A stretch of 64,000 nt of DNA from Bacteriovoracaceae bacterium UBA6200 (GTDB lineage: Bacteria > Bdellovibrionota > Bacteriovoracia > Bacteriovoracales > Bacteriovoracaceae). Location of the stretch: positions 372,001 to 436,000 of the forward strand of contig DISW01000023.1 of assembly GCA_002422605.1 (NCBI GenBank), given 5' to 3'. Shown here in pieces: positions 17,595 to 24,617 of the stretch. The notes below the pieces were generated by a model, which saw only the letters and a list, made by a program, of their open reading frames with translations, was not told the DNA's origin and ran no database searches. Position numbers and translations under genes: made by a program. Each line of letters begins with the position of its first letter. The first letter of the stretch is position 1.

Positions 17595-18378
17595 TCGTAT
17601 CCTTTGTAAGCTCACGCAAAATGAGAGAGGTGGCAGCAAAAGCAAATGCTCCTGTCACAAAACTGGCAGAACCAAATCCTTCTTCACAATCCATATTCTT
17701 TGCCATTCCCGGGGGCTTGTAGGTTAAACAACCGGTGGCGGTTGGATAAACTGCTCTTTCTCTTGACCAGACGGCCCAAACACCAAAATCACCTTCGTTT
17801 TCCAAAGGAAAGGAGAACTCCTGACGAAGCTGTTTCCTGAGTCTGGCAAGGAGTCGATCATTAGAGGAAGTCGACATATCCGAGACGCTGATTTGGAGAG
17901 GATCAACTTTACCTCCAGCGCCTCCCATAACAACAAGAGGAATTTTATTTTTTCGGCAATGAATAATTAATTGGCACTTATTGGTGAAATCATCGCAGGC
18001 ATCCAGAACAAAGTCGTAAGGTTTGTCGAAAATCATTTCCAAATTCTTAGGAGAGAAAAAACACTGCATGCTTTTCACTTCGCAGTCAGGATTAATGTCT
18101 TTGATCCTCTTTTCCATAATATCCACTTTAAATTGACCAACAGTGGAACTACTGGCCACACTTTGACGATTAATGTTTGTTACACAAACATCATCGAGAT
18201 CAACCAAAGTAATAGCACCTATGCCAGTACGAGCAAGAGATTCTGCTGCCCATGAGCCGACTCCGCCAATTCCAATGACCAAAACTCGAGATTCTTTAAT
18301 TTTACCAAGACTCTTTCTTCCAAAGAGTCGTCCTATTCCACCGAAACGTGCTTCGTAATCACTTTCAATGTTTTTCAT
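17578..18378 (-). CDS. tcdA: tRNA threonylcarbamoyladenosine dehydratase TcdA
   Basis: The 266-residue E1-like ThiF/MoeB/HesA protein has the ATP-binding loop VIGIGGVGSWAAESLARTG, then LVDLDDVCVTNINRQ, and the family GGAGGKVDP. The N-terminal RFGGIGRLFG is characteristic of TcdA (CsdL/YgdL), which cyclises t6A to ct6A at tRNA position 37. The start overlaps the end of rlmN by 14 nt, and the stop overlaps the DUF1232 start by 17 nt, forming a compact minus-strand unit of RNA-modification genes. Confidence 0.92.
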   Translation of the reverse strand: MKNIESDYEARFGGIGRLFGRKSLGKIKESRVLVIGIGGVGSWAAESLARTGIGAITLVDLDDVCVTNINRQSVASSSTVGQFKVDIMEKRIKDINPDCEVKSMQCFFSPKNLEMIFDKPYDFVLDACDDFTNKCQLIIHCRKNKIPLVVMGGAGGKVDPLQISVSDMSTSSNDRLLARLRKQLRQEFSFPLENEGDFGVWAVWSRERAVYPTATGCLTYKPPGMAKNMDCEEGFGSASFVTGAFAFAATSLILRELTKDTNEILP

Positions 18379-19414
18379 GATTCCTCGCTAAATTATTAAC
18401 TTTAAGTTGTCCACAAGCGGCCAGAATGTCAGAACCTTTTGTCGTTCTGATCATGACTCGTAACTTTTTTGTCACAAGTTTTTCTTTGAAGGCATCTATC
18501 AGGCTCATCTCTGGGCGTTCCCAGTTAGATCCAGGAAAGGGATTAAAAGGGATAAGATTAAGAATGGCAGGGCGGTTCCCTAAAAGCTTATATAGTCCTT
18601 CAACATGTTCATCACTCATGTTGAAATCTTTGATAAGTAAATACTCATAGGTGATGATTCTCTTGCTCCCTTCGGTAATTCGGTCCAGTTCCTTCATGAC
18701 GTCCGGTAGTGGCCAGCGCTCATTGATCGGGATAAGAACTTTTCTTTCCTCATCAAAAGGAGAGTGCAGGGATAATGCCAGATTGAGATTGGGAAGAGTT
18801 TCAAAAGTTTTTAAACCTGGTAAATAACCGACGGTTGAGAGAGTCATTTGCTTAGGGCCAATCCCCAAAATCTGCGGATCACTAAGAATACTTATCGCTT
18901 TTTTTAATTCTGTTAAATTATGTAGAGGTTCGCCTTGCCCCATGAAAACAATACTTGGATTAAGTACCTTAGAATTTTTATTCTTAAGCCAATTGCGGGC
19001 CACTAAATACTGCCCGACAATTTCTCCACTGGTAAGATTTCTTTTAAGACCTTGAGTCCCAGTATAACAGAAACTGCAGTTCATGCCACATCCAACTTGA
19101 GAGGACAGGCAGACTGTGAATCTTTTATGAAAGGGGATGAGTACGGTTTCCACTTCCAATGAATCTTCAAATTGAATAAGAAACTTAACTGTACCATCCT
19201 GAGATTCCTGTACAGAAGAAATCCTAGGTAAGCTAAAATTCATTTTCTGCTGAAGATCTTCAAGGAGCTTAGGGGAAACATGACGCTCCCAAATGGTACG
19301 ATCTTTATAAAGGCCATCCAGCCAAAACGGAAGGAGATGTTTGGTGCTACCAGAAGTCATAAGAAGGTGAAGCCAATCTTCTTGGTTGAGGGAATAGGCC
19401 GAGATCAATTTCAT
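18365..19414 (-). CDS. rlmN: 23S rRNA (adenine2503-C2)-methyltransferase, RlmN family
   Basis: This radical SAM enzyme of about 349 residues has the CxxxCxxC cluster in QVGCGMNCSFCYTGTQG, the preceding Cys in TVCLSSQ and the late catalytic Cys in GSDILAACGQL. RlmN methylates A2503 of 23S rRNA and A37 of some tRNAs. ATG at 19414 is preferred over an upstream TTG at 19438: there is no Shine-Dalgarno for either, but a perfect TATAAT sits exactly 6 nt upstream of this ATG, which suggests a leaderless mRNA. It heads the rlmN-tcdA-DUF1232 unit. Confidence 0.92.
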   Translation of the reverse strand: MKLISAYSLNQEDWLHLLMTSGSTKHLLPFWLDGLYKDRTIWERHVSPKLLEDLQQKMNFSLPRISSVQESQDGTVKFLIQFEDSLEVETVLIPFHKRFTVCLSSQVGCGMNCSFCYTGTQGLKRNLTSGEIVGQYLVARNWLKNKNSKVLNPSIVFMGQGEPLHNLTELKKAISILSDPQILGIGPKQMTLSTVGYLPGLKTFETLPNLNLALSLHSPFDEERKVLIPINERWPLPDVMKELDRITEGSKRIITYEYLLIKDFNMSDEHVEGLYKLLGNRPAILNLIPFNPFPGSNWERPEMSLIDAFKEKLVTKKLRVMIRTTKGSDILAACGQLKVNNLARNHEKH

Positions 19415-19420
19415 CCGGCA

Positions 19421-19449
19421 ATTATAACAATCCGGCAATGAAATGTCGC
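19421..19449 (-). promoter_or_regulatory. Promoter of the rlmN unit, leaderless type
   Basis: On the minus strand a perfect TATAAT -10 box (19426-19421) lies 6 nt before the rlmN ATG. A GCGACA -35-like hexamer lies 17 nt further upstream (19449-19444). Transcription would start at about the A of the ATG. Confidence 0.55.
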
Positions 19450-19468
19450 TAATTAAGGAGTGGTCTGA

Positions 19469-19497
19469 TTGACCTCTTTTTTTTGCTTAGGCATAAT
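19469..19497 (+). promoter_or_regulatory. Sigma70-type promoter giving a leaderless mRNA
   Basis: TTGACC (19469-19474), a 17-nt spacer and CATAAT (19492-19497) form a near-consensus promoter. The ATG of the lipoprotein gene follows the -10 box after only six nucleotides (19504), with no Shine-Dalgarno. Confidence 0.6.
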
Positions 19498-19503
19498 AAC
19501 CCT

Positions 19504-20049
19504 ATGAAAACCCTTTTAATATCCCTGCTACTACTCACTTCTGCCTGCTCATTCCTTCCAACTAAAAAAGTTCAAGAGAAGAAAAAAGCTGAAGCGGAAA
19601 AGGCCGTTGCTTTAAAATATGGGGCCGTCTGGGAATTATTATCACAGCAGAAGATCATCATTCATTTACAGAATGTTGATAAGGCAAGTCCTCTTTCTCT
19701 CGTATTAGAGCCGGGAATTGGTAGAAAGGCCATTCCTGCAGGACACTGGGAATTAGTGGGTATAGAAGCCAATGGAAAAAACTATTCATCATCTGGTACT
19801 TCTAAAAGATACGTTCTTAATATGAAACCGCACGCAGATGTCTATGCAGGATCTCTCGTTGTTGACTGTCCGAAAGTGAGTACAAGATACTTTTATCTTT
19901 TAAAGAAAATGAAATTTTTCAATCGTTATACTTTTAGTCACAAAGGGCAATATTGTGAGATTGTTATTGGCAACGATTTTGAAAGAGTCAGATCAGTTCT
20001 TATTAATTCCAACAAATCTAAGAAGTTAAATCTTGAGTTAGGTCTCTAG
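19504..20049 (+). CDS. Lipoprotein of unknown function
   Basis: The 181-residue protein has a lipoprotein signal MKTLLISLLLLTSAC with the lipobox Cys at position 15. The mature part starts with a Lys/Glu-rich helix and then a beta-rich domain with two cysteines (VVDCPK and GQYCEIV). No known domain was recognised. It is expected to be anchored in the inner or outer membrane, facing the periplasm or surface. ATG 19504 is preferred to an upstream in-frame ATG because it starts a proper lipoprotein signal and sits 6 nt from a good -10 box. It lies upstream of the gliding-type locus but is separated from it by 319 nt. Confidence 0.75.
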   Translation: MKTLLISLLLLTSACSFLPTKKVQEKKKAEAEKAVALKYGAVWELLSQQKIIIHLQNVDKASPLSLVLEPGIGRKAIPAGHWELVGIEANGKNYSSSGTSKRYVLNMKPHADVYAGSLVVDCPKVSTRYFYLLKKMKFFNRYTFSHKGQYCEIVIGNDFERVRSVLINSNKSKKLNLELGL

Positions 20050-20154
20050 CCCTCTTTAGTTGGAGGGTTAAAAAAGCTCTTACCACAATTTTTGGCGAGT
20101 CTTTTCTAAAGCTTCATAACATCTGAACTTTGACATTTTTTCACCAAATCCTCG

Positions 20155-20182
20155 TTGATTATAATTTTCTCCAGAGTAGAAT
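20155..20182 (+). promoter_or_regulatory. Promoter of the VWA lipoprotein/barrel/TPR unit
   Basis: TTGATT (20155-20160), a 16-nt spacer and TAGAAT (20177-20182). The same arrangement (TTG-type -35, 16 nt, TAGAAT inside AGAGTAGAATC) precedes the motor unit at 24367-24394, which supports the choice of this -10 box over the TATAAT at 20160-20165. Confidence 0.55.
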
Positions 20183-20208
20183 CGGCCCAGAACTAAAAAA
20201 TTCTTTTA

Positions 20209-20270
20209 TTTTCGATTTTGTTGTTGGACGTTAATTCAAGCTGCACGTATGTAGAGACCAAAATCGAGAA
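20209..20270 (+). ncRNA. Structured leader RNA element, copy 1
   Basis: A 12-bp stem (TTTTCGATTTTG at 20209-20220 with CAAAATCGAGAA at 20259-20270, one G-U pair) encloses a 38-nt loop. The loop contains GTTGGACGTTA, TCAAG, TGCACGT and TGT.GA, nearly identical to copy 2 at 24413-24479. The stem arms are unrelated in sequence between copies but pair in both, so the structure is supported by covariation. It lies about 100 nt upstream of the first gene of the locus. I do not recognise it as a known riboswitch class. It may act as a cis-regulatory leader, or be processed to a small RNA. Confidence 0.6.
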
Positions 20271-20368
20271 GAACCGCAGGGCCAAAAGTCTGTTGTAAGA
20301 AAAACTTCGTTTTCTCTGAAAGCAGATGAACACTTTTGTCAGCCTTTCGCTCCTTTAGGAGTCTAGTC

Positions 20369-21862
20369 ATGAAGACCAGGGTTACAACATTTACTAACAT
20401 GTTTCTTTCATTAACATTTTGTTTGGGACTTGCTTCCTGTAACAAAGATGATTTCTATGAAAAAGAATTCTTGGATAATCCTTTCCAGGATCCCACTACC
20501 AATGAATCGGTAGATAACGGGGGCCACGATGGTGATCTTCCTGGAACGGATGGGGGCACTCAAGGTGGAGTGGATAGTGGAGTCGATGGTGGTACAACTG
20601 GAGGTACCACCGGATCCTCTCCTTCTGAACCAACTGATCCTGATGATGGTGGTTCTGCTGGGGGATCAACAGGAGGATCAACTCCAACAGATCCAACAAA
20701 TCCTACAGATCCGGATGACGGTGGAACAACAGGTGGTTCAACTGGTGGATCAACTCCAACAGACCCTACAGATCCGAATGACGGTGGAACAACAGGTGGT
20801 TCAACTGGTGGATCAACTCCAACTGATCCTACAGATCCGGATGACGGTGGAACAACAGGTGGTTCAACTGGTGGATCATCTCCAACTGATCCTACTGATC
20901 CGGATGACGGCGGAACAAATGGTGGTTCAACTGGTGGATACGTTGATTGTAATCAAGGCCATGGAAATGATGCAGATGGTGTTGATGGATCGAATCCTAC
21001 CATTGCTACAGATCCAAGATGTAAAAAAGAAACTTTCAGTCAGTCTAGTTCGGAAAGTAAGAAACTCGATATCGTTTGGGTGATTGATAACTCTGGTTCA
21101 ATGAGAGATGAACAAGATGCCCTTGGTGATAACTTCAGTGCATTCATTCAGGATTTTATTAGCCGTGATATCGATTTTCGAATGGCCATCACAACAACTG
21201 ATACAAGCTCAAACTATGAGAGAGGTCGCATGGTAACTGGCAGTGCTGAAAAACTAAATTTTGCAGCTGCACAAAACAACCCAGTGAAGTTCATGGAAGA
21301 CTTTAAAAAACTGGTGCAAGTTGGGACATCTGGTTCTGGTTATGAGAAAGGTTTAGAAGCTGCAGATGAATTTAGGAAGAGATATTCTTCTTCATTCATC
21401 AGAAAAGATGCCTATCTTGCAGTGGTAATCCTTTCAGACGAAGAAGATCAGTCTCCTAAGAGTGTTGCCACTTATACCAATGAGCTTAAAAAACTCAAGG
21501 ACGAAGAAGGTCTGGTTAAAGTTTATTCCATTGTTGATGTTGGTTTAACTAATAACCAAGGATACGGAGTAAGTACTGGTTATAAACGTTATGCAGATGC
21601 TTCAAAAAATACTGCAGGTATTGTTGCAAACATCCGAGACGATTTTCACAAGTCTCTTACAGACATGGGCGGAACAATTATAAATCTTCTTGATTCCTTT
21701 GCTCTTGCCAATGATCCAGTAAGCGGCACTTTGAAAGTTTATGTCGATGGTGTTGCAACTAACAATTTCTCTTTTGATGAAGCTTCACGCTCAATCAAGT
21801 TTGATGTTGGACATATACCTTCAGTTGGTGCCGAGATCACAGTCACTTATGTGAAACAGTAA
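20369..21862 (+). CDS. VWA-domain surface lipoprotein with Gly/Thr/Pro/Asp repeat stalk
   Basis: The 497-residue protein has a lipoprotein signal (FCLGLASC, lipid Cys24), then a flexible repeat region (about 73-190) built from units like GGTTGGSTGGSTPTDPTDPDD, then DCNQGHGNDADGVDGSNP, and a von Willebrand A domain (about 234-440) with an intact MIDAS motif DNSGSM (Asp240, Ser242, Ser244). A small beta-rich C-terminal module follows. ATG 20369 is chosen (AGGAG 7 nt upstream) over a TTG at 20336. It starts a unit with an outer-membrane barrel and TPR proteins. The layout, a VWA lipoprotein beside a Glt-like machine, resembles the CglB adhesin of Myxococcus in concept; an adhesin role is inference. 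Confidence 0.85.
   Translation: MKTRVTTFTNMFLSLTFCLGLASCNKDDFYEKEFLDNPFQDPTTNESVDNGGHDGDLPGTDGGTQGGVDSGVDGGTTGGTTGSSPSEPTDPDDGGSAGGSTGGSTPTDPTNPTDPDDGGTTGGSTGGSTPTDPTDPNDGGTTGGSTGGSTPTDPTDPDDGGTTGGSTGGSSPTDPTDPDDGGTNGGSTGGYVDCNQGHGNDADGVDGSNPTIATDPRCKKETFSQSSSESKKLDIVWVIDNSGSMRDEQDALGDNFSAFIQDFISRDIDFRMAITTTDTSSNYERGRMVTGSAEKLNFAAAQNNPVKFMEDFKKLVQVGTSGSGYEKGLEAADEFRKRYSSSFIRKDAYLAVVILSDEEDQSPKSVATYTNELKKLKDEEGLVKVYSIVDVGLTNNQGYGVSTGYKRYADASKNTAGIVANIRDDFHKSLTDMGGTIINLLDSFALANDPVSGTLKVYVDGVATNNFSFDEASRSIKFDVGHIPSVGAEITVTYVKQ
20585..20935 (+). repeat. In-gene tandem repeat, about 63-bp unit
   Basis: Five to six imperfect units encode GGTTGGSTGGS(T/S)PTDPTDP(D/N)D. The middle units are almost identical at DNA level, with one unit lengthened by an extra PTN-type triplet. 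Such repeats change in copy number easily and would alter the length of the stalk between the lipid anchor and the VWA head. Confidence 0.9.
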
Positions 21863-21875
21863 TTAAGAGGGACGT

Positions 21876-22574
21876 ATGCTAAAAATTTCGATCATTGCTC
21901 TTGCTCTTATGATGATGATGACAAAAAGAACCCATGCCGGAGAGGAGTCGTTATACGACTTCCTCTGGCTGGATCCGGATAAGAAAGTTTACGTCCTCCA
22001 GAACAAGCTTTATAAAAAGGAACAATCTTTTTATTTCGATGTCGGTTATATCTCAAACTTCACTTCGAAGTTTCAGGACACCAGCGGTTTCGGAGCTCGC
22101 GCAGGATATTTCATCCATGAAGAATGGGGCTTGGAACTTTTTTACAATAAGTATTCTAATAAAAACAATGATGACTTTGATAACGTTAGATTGATTAACC
22201 AGGCTGAGCCTTTTATTCGCCGAATGGACTCAAGCTTTGGTGCCAATCTTATCTGGTCACCGTTCTACGGTAAGATTAATACCTTTAACAAGATTTTCTA
22301 TTTTGACTGGTCGTTTGGAGCAGGTCTTGCAAAGGTCACAACAGAAAGTAATATAAAAACGGTTCGTCTCGGTAATGTGAAGAATAGTTACGAAAAAGAA
22401 ACCTACACAGGTGGTATTCTTAAATCAAATGTAAAGCTACACGTGACGGAGAACATCCATGTGGGTCTTGAATATATGAATACCTATTACATGGCACCAG
22501 GTCCTAAAGATCCTAAAAGTGATAAATTGCGAACAAATACGGACATCATGATTAGTGTTGGATTTTCTTATTAA
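21876..22574 (+). CDS. Outer-membrane beta-barrel protein of the OMP_myx_plus type
   Basis: The 232-residue protein has a signal peptide (1-21, THA/GE) and then SLYDFLWLDPDKKVYVLQNKLY, the opening typical of the barrel family found in gliding loci of Myxococcota and Bdellovibrionota (GltA/B/H-like paralogues). The remainder is alternating amphipathic strands ending with the aromatic VGFSY, as expected for BAM-inserted barrels. It likely sits in the outer membrane and pairs with the VWA lipoprotein encoded 13 nt upstream. Which Glt barrel it corresponds to cannot be decided from sequence alone. Confidence 0.8.
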   Translation: MLKISIIALALMMMMTKRTHAGEESLYDFLWLDPDKKVYVLQNKLYKKEQSFYFDVGYISNFTSKFQDTSGFGARAGYFIHEEWGLELFYNKYSNKNNDDFDNVRLINQAEPFIRRMDSSFGANLIWSPFYGKINTFNKIFYFDWSFGAGLAKVTTESNIKTVRLGNVKNSYEKETYTGGILKSNVKLHVTENIHVGLEYMNTYYMAPGPKDPKSDKLRTNTDIMISVGFSY

Positions 22575-22583
22575 GGACCACTT

Positions 22584-23981
22584 ATGAAGCACCTTTTAAT
22601 ATTGATATCGCTCTCGTTATCGATGCAGGCCTTTGGACAGAAAGATAAAAAATTAAGTATGTCCGAGGTATTGGAAAACAAAAAGTATTACTACTCAGCT
22701 TTGAATGAGTACTTTATGGAAACCTATGACAAGGTCCTCATTAAGGATGATTTGAAGCGGCTTGAAGATCTTTTGTATTTTACCGGGATAGAGCTTCTTG
22801 AAGACTATGAACCGTCATTGCTTCAGAAGTATCCTACATCTTCTACTAGATTTATCCTTGGACGCCAGGCCTTACAGAAGAAAAATTATAAAAAGGCCCT
22901 GGAACTCTTTGCTATGGTCCACCCGGACCATCGTTATTATCCAGAGGGTAAACTCCTCGAAGCACAAGTCTATGATCAGCAAAATAATCCTAAAAAGCGC
23001 CTTGAGTCCTATGAAGCATGTCAGGCTTCAGCAACCAGTCACGAAAACTCCGCTTTAAGTGAAAAGATTAAACGCTACTACCGGATGGTTCATGAAATTT
23101 GTCTGGTCAATAAGGCCCGACATCATTTTAAAGTAGAAGAATATAAGGAATCTCTGGAAGCCTATACAAAGATACCCAAGAAGTCATACAAGTGGCCTTA
23201 TCTCTTACTTGAGATGGCATGGGTGTATTACCAGATGGGTGACTATAACCGCACTTTGGGACTTCTCACAACCTATAAGTCTCCGCTCCTGGATACCTAT
23301 TTCTTTCCTGAGGCAGAATATCTGGCAGCGCTTTCATACTTTCGTCTTTGTCTTTATGAAGACAGTATGACGATTGTTAACCAGTTCTACCAGGTTTATC
23401 GACCACGCTTCCAGGCACTGGAAGGGGTTTTAAGGAAGAATAGAAAATCTAATGATTATTTTTATAATTTAATGTTCAAACCAGGTGATGAACTTAAAAA
23501 ACATGAAAAATTCGTTCGCAGTATTATCATTCGTATGAAAAAGCAGACTCGATTTAGTCTTGATGCCAATGCGATCTATAAGATCAACCAGGAAATGCGA
23601 AGAATTAATAACAATGAGAAGCCTGTTATTAAAAATATGCTCCTACCTCACCTTGCTGAAGTGAAGGAAAATATGACCGCCAAAATTAACTACAATGCAA
23701 AAACGGATGTCTTTCAGTTTTTGGAGCAAGTACCATTTCTTTCTTCCGAGCTTTTTAAACTGAACCTTGAGATTATCGCGAGAAAGAAAGATCTTGTTTA
23801 TTCTAATAAAAAGCTGATTGCTGATCGAAGCAGGGGAGACTATTCAAACGTTAAGAGATCAAAGTTTGAATACTTTTGGACCTTCCAGGGCGCCTTTTGG
23901 GCCGATGAATTAGGTGACTATTCTTTGGGTTTAAAATCAAATTGTCAGACTGTACGCCAGATCACGGAAGAAAAGGAGTAA
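22584..23981 (+). CDS. Periplasmic TPR protein of the gliding-type locus
   Basis: The 465-residue protein has a signal peptide (1-18, AFG/QK) followed by helical TPR-like repeats (for example residues 88-125, FILGRQALQKKNYKKALELF, and 200-235, LLEMAWVYYQMGDYNRTLGLL). The C-terminus contains FWTFQGAFWADELGDYSLGL, a motif I associate with the TPR proteins of Agl/Glt-type clusters. Expected location: periplasm, bridging barrel and inner-membrane parts (compare GltC). AAGGACC precedes the ATG; it starts 9 nt after the barrel gene and ends 1 nt before the next gene. Confidence 0.8.
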   Translation: MKHLLILISLSLSMQAFGQKDKKLSMSEVLENKKYYYSALNEYFMETYDKVLIKDDLKRLEDLLYFTGIELLEDYEPSLLQKYPTSSTRFILGRQALQKKNYKKALELFAMVHPDHRYYPEGKLLEAQVYDQQNNPKKRLESYEACQASATSHENSALSEKIKRYYRMVHEICLVNKARHHFKVEEYKESLEAYTKIPKKSYKWPYLLLEMAWVYYQMGDYNRTLGLLTTYKSPLLDTYFFPEAEYLAALSYFRLCLYEDSMTIVNQFYQVYRPRFQALEGVLRKNRKSNDYFYNLMFKPGDELKKHEKFVRSIIIRMKKQTRFSLDANAIYKINQEMRRINNNEKPVIKNMLLPHLAEVKENMTAKINYNAKTDVFQFLEQVPFLSSELFKLNLEIIARKKDLVYSNKKLIADRSRGDYSNVKRSKFEYFWTFQGAFWADELGDYSLGLKSNCQTVRQITEEKE

Positions 23982-23982
23982 C

Positions 23983-24231
23983 ATGAAAATCTTAGTTTAT
24001 GTATTGGGTTTATACCTTATGCAAGATGCCTGGGGTGAAGAACAACAGGTTATTTATCAGTATAAAAAATATGAAAAATTTGACCTTGGTAACTTAGAAG
24101 TTAAAGGTCAGTTAATAGCACCAGGTGATATCTCAGTAAGAGAAAGAGAACGAAGAAGATTTGAACTGGATTTATATTCACGTAAGGATTTCGACAGCTT
24201 TATTAAGAAAGATGTCGAGTCCCTGCGCTAG
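23983..24231 (+). CDS. Small conserved periplasmic protein of the gliding-type locus
   Basis: The 82-residue protein has a signal peptide (about 1-18, AWG/EE), then YKKYEKFDLGNLEVKGQLIA and a basic, Arg-rich middle (SVRERERRRFELDLYSRKDF). The FDLGNLEVKGQL segment resembles small proteins in myxobacterial gliding clusters that carry an 'IDF..L.IEGEL..P' core, but the match is from memory and weak. AAAGGAGTAAC overlaps the stop of the previous gene and provides the ribosome-binding site, so it is coupled to the TPR gene. Function is unknown; it is probably a small structural or adaptor part. Confidence 0.75.
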   Translation: MKILVYVLGLYLMQDAWGEEQQVIYQYKKYEKFDLGNLEVKGQLIAPGDISVRERERRRFELDLYSRKDFDSFIKKDVESLR

Positions 24232-24261
24232 TAATTCCATGGTATTAGCTTCTGCTTTTCA

Positions 24262-24310
24262 TGCCTCAAAAAGTCGCCATCCAGGAAGAGGATTACCATT
24301 TTTTGAGGCA
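24262..24310 (+). terminator. Terminator-like inverted repeat after the adhesin/barrel unit
   Basis: TGCCTCAAAAA (24262-24272) pairs with TTTTTGAGGCA (24300-24310) over 11 bp with a 27-nt loop. It sits 30 nt after the last gene of the first unit. It lacks a downstream T-run on the plus strand, so it may slow or process the transcript rather than be a classical terminator. Confidence 0.35.
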
Positions 24311-24366
24311 CTGTCTCGGTAAGTTTTCTAAACACGGACGTTTTCAACTTTTTTATTAAATGATGG

Positions 24367-24394
24367 TTGTGATTAAAACTTAGAAGAGTAGAAT
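24367..24394 (+). promoter_or_regulatory. Promoter of the TolQ/TolR motor unit
   Basis: TTGTGA (24367-24372), a 16-nt spacer and TAGAAT (24389-24394), embedded in AGAGTAGAATC exactly as at 20155-20182. The upstream TGATTA.AA.TT is also shared by the two promoters. Predicted transcription start is around 24401. Confidence 0.55.
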
Positions 24395-24412
24395 CACCAC
24401 CGTTGAAAGACA

Positions 24413-24479
24413 TTTTTTTATTTCTTCTGTTGGACGTTATCTCAAGTTGCACGTTTGTTGATGTCTAGAAATAAAAAAA
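24413..24479 (+). ncRNA. Structured leader RNA element, copy 2
   Basis: A perfect 13-bp stem (TTTTTTTATTTCT at 24413-24425 with AGAAATAAAAAAA at 24467-24479) encloses a 41-nt loop with GTTGGACGTTA, CTCAAG, TTGCACGT and TGTTGA. The loop differs at only about five positions from copy 1 (20209-20270), while the stem sequence is unrelated yet complementary. An internal ACGT/ACGT pairing is possible in both loops. It lies in the leader of the motor unit, directly followed by a second hairpin. Confidence 0.6.
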
Positions 24480-24500
24480 GAAAGACTCCCAGAGTCTTTT
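24480..24500 (+). promoter_or_regulatory. Hairpin abutting the leader element (possible attenuator)
   Basis: AAAGACTC (24481-24488) and GAGTCTTT (24492-24499) form a perfect 8-bp stem with a CCA loop, extended by a G-U pair. It begins at the nucleotide after the leader-element stem ends. The T-run is short (TTTT then CGG), so termination would be weak; pausing or alternative pairing with the upstream stem is possible. Confidence 0.4.
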
Positions 24501-24617
24501 CGGATCCCACATGAATCATCCACTCCAAAACATACAGCTCCTGTTATTAGGAAATGTTGTATCTGCATATCTCATCACAAACGTTTTTAAAATTGAGTCA
24601 CTTTAAGGGGGACACTT

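Larger units (their letters stand above)
20050..20368 (+). other. Intergenic region with promoter and structured leader of the VWA lipoprotein unit
   Basis: This stretch contains a small CCCTC/GAGGG stem just after the previous gene (20050-20080, no T-run), a promoter at 20155-20182, the structured leader element at 20209-20270, and a weak AGAAAA/TTTTCT hairpin at 20298-20315. The Shine-Dalgarno AGGAG (20357-20361) serves the ATG at 20369. I see no convincing protein gene in it. Confidence 0.6.
24232..24617 (+). other. Intergenic region with second promoter and structured leader
   Basis: The 386 nt hold a terminator-like inverted repeat (24262-24310), a promoter (24367-24394), the second copy of the leader element (24413-24479), an abutting 8-bp hairpin (24480-24500) and about 120 nt of leader before the TolQ-like gene. 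A minus-strand frame of 74 codons here (24228-24452) has no ribosome-binding site and overlaps these elements, so I do not call it. Confidence 0.6.

Noticed and set aside
20050..20080. Terminator directly after the lipoprotein gene at 19504
   Set aside because: The CCCTC/GAGGG stem is followed by A-rich sequence on the plus strand, not a T-run.
20160..20165. Perfect TATAAT as the -10 box of the VWA unit
   Set aside because: The corresponding position in the second promoter is not TATAAT, whereas TAGAAT with a 16-nt spacer is conserved in both.
20236..20445. Minus-strand frame of 69 codons over leader copy 1 and the start of the VWA gene
   Set aside because: Antisense to conserved leader and signal-peptide coding sequence; no ribosome-binding site.
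20529..21083. Out-of-frame plus-strand frame of 184 codons with Gln/Val-rich repeats
   Set aside because: It is a shadow of the 63-bp coding repeat; the VWA frame has the lipobox, MIDAS and ribosome-binding site.
24228..24452. Minus-strand frame of 74 codons in the leader of the motor unit
   Set aside because: It has no ribosome-binding site, overlaps the promoter and the structured RNA element, and its sequence shows no domain or signal peptide.
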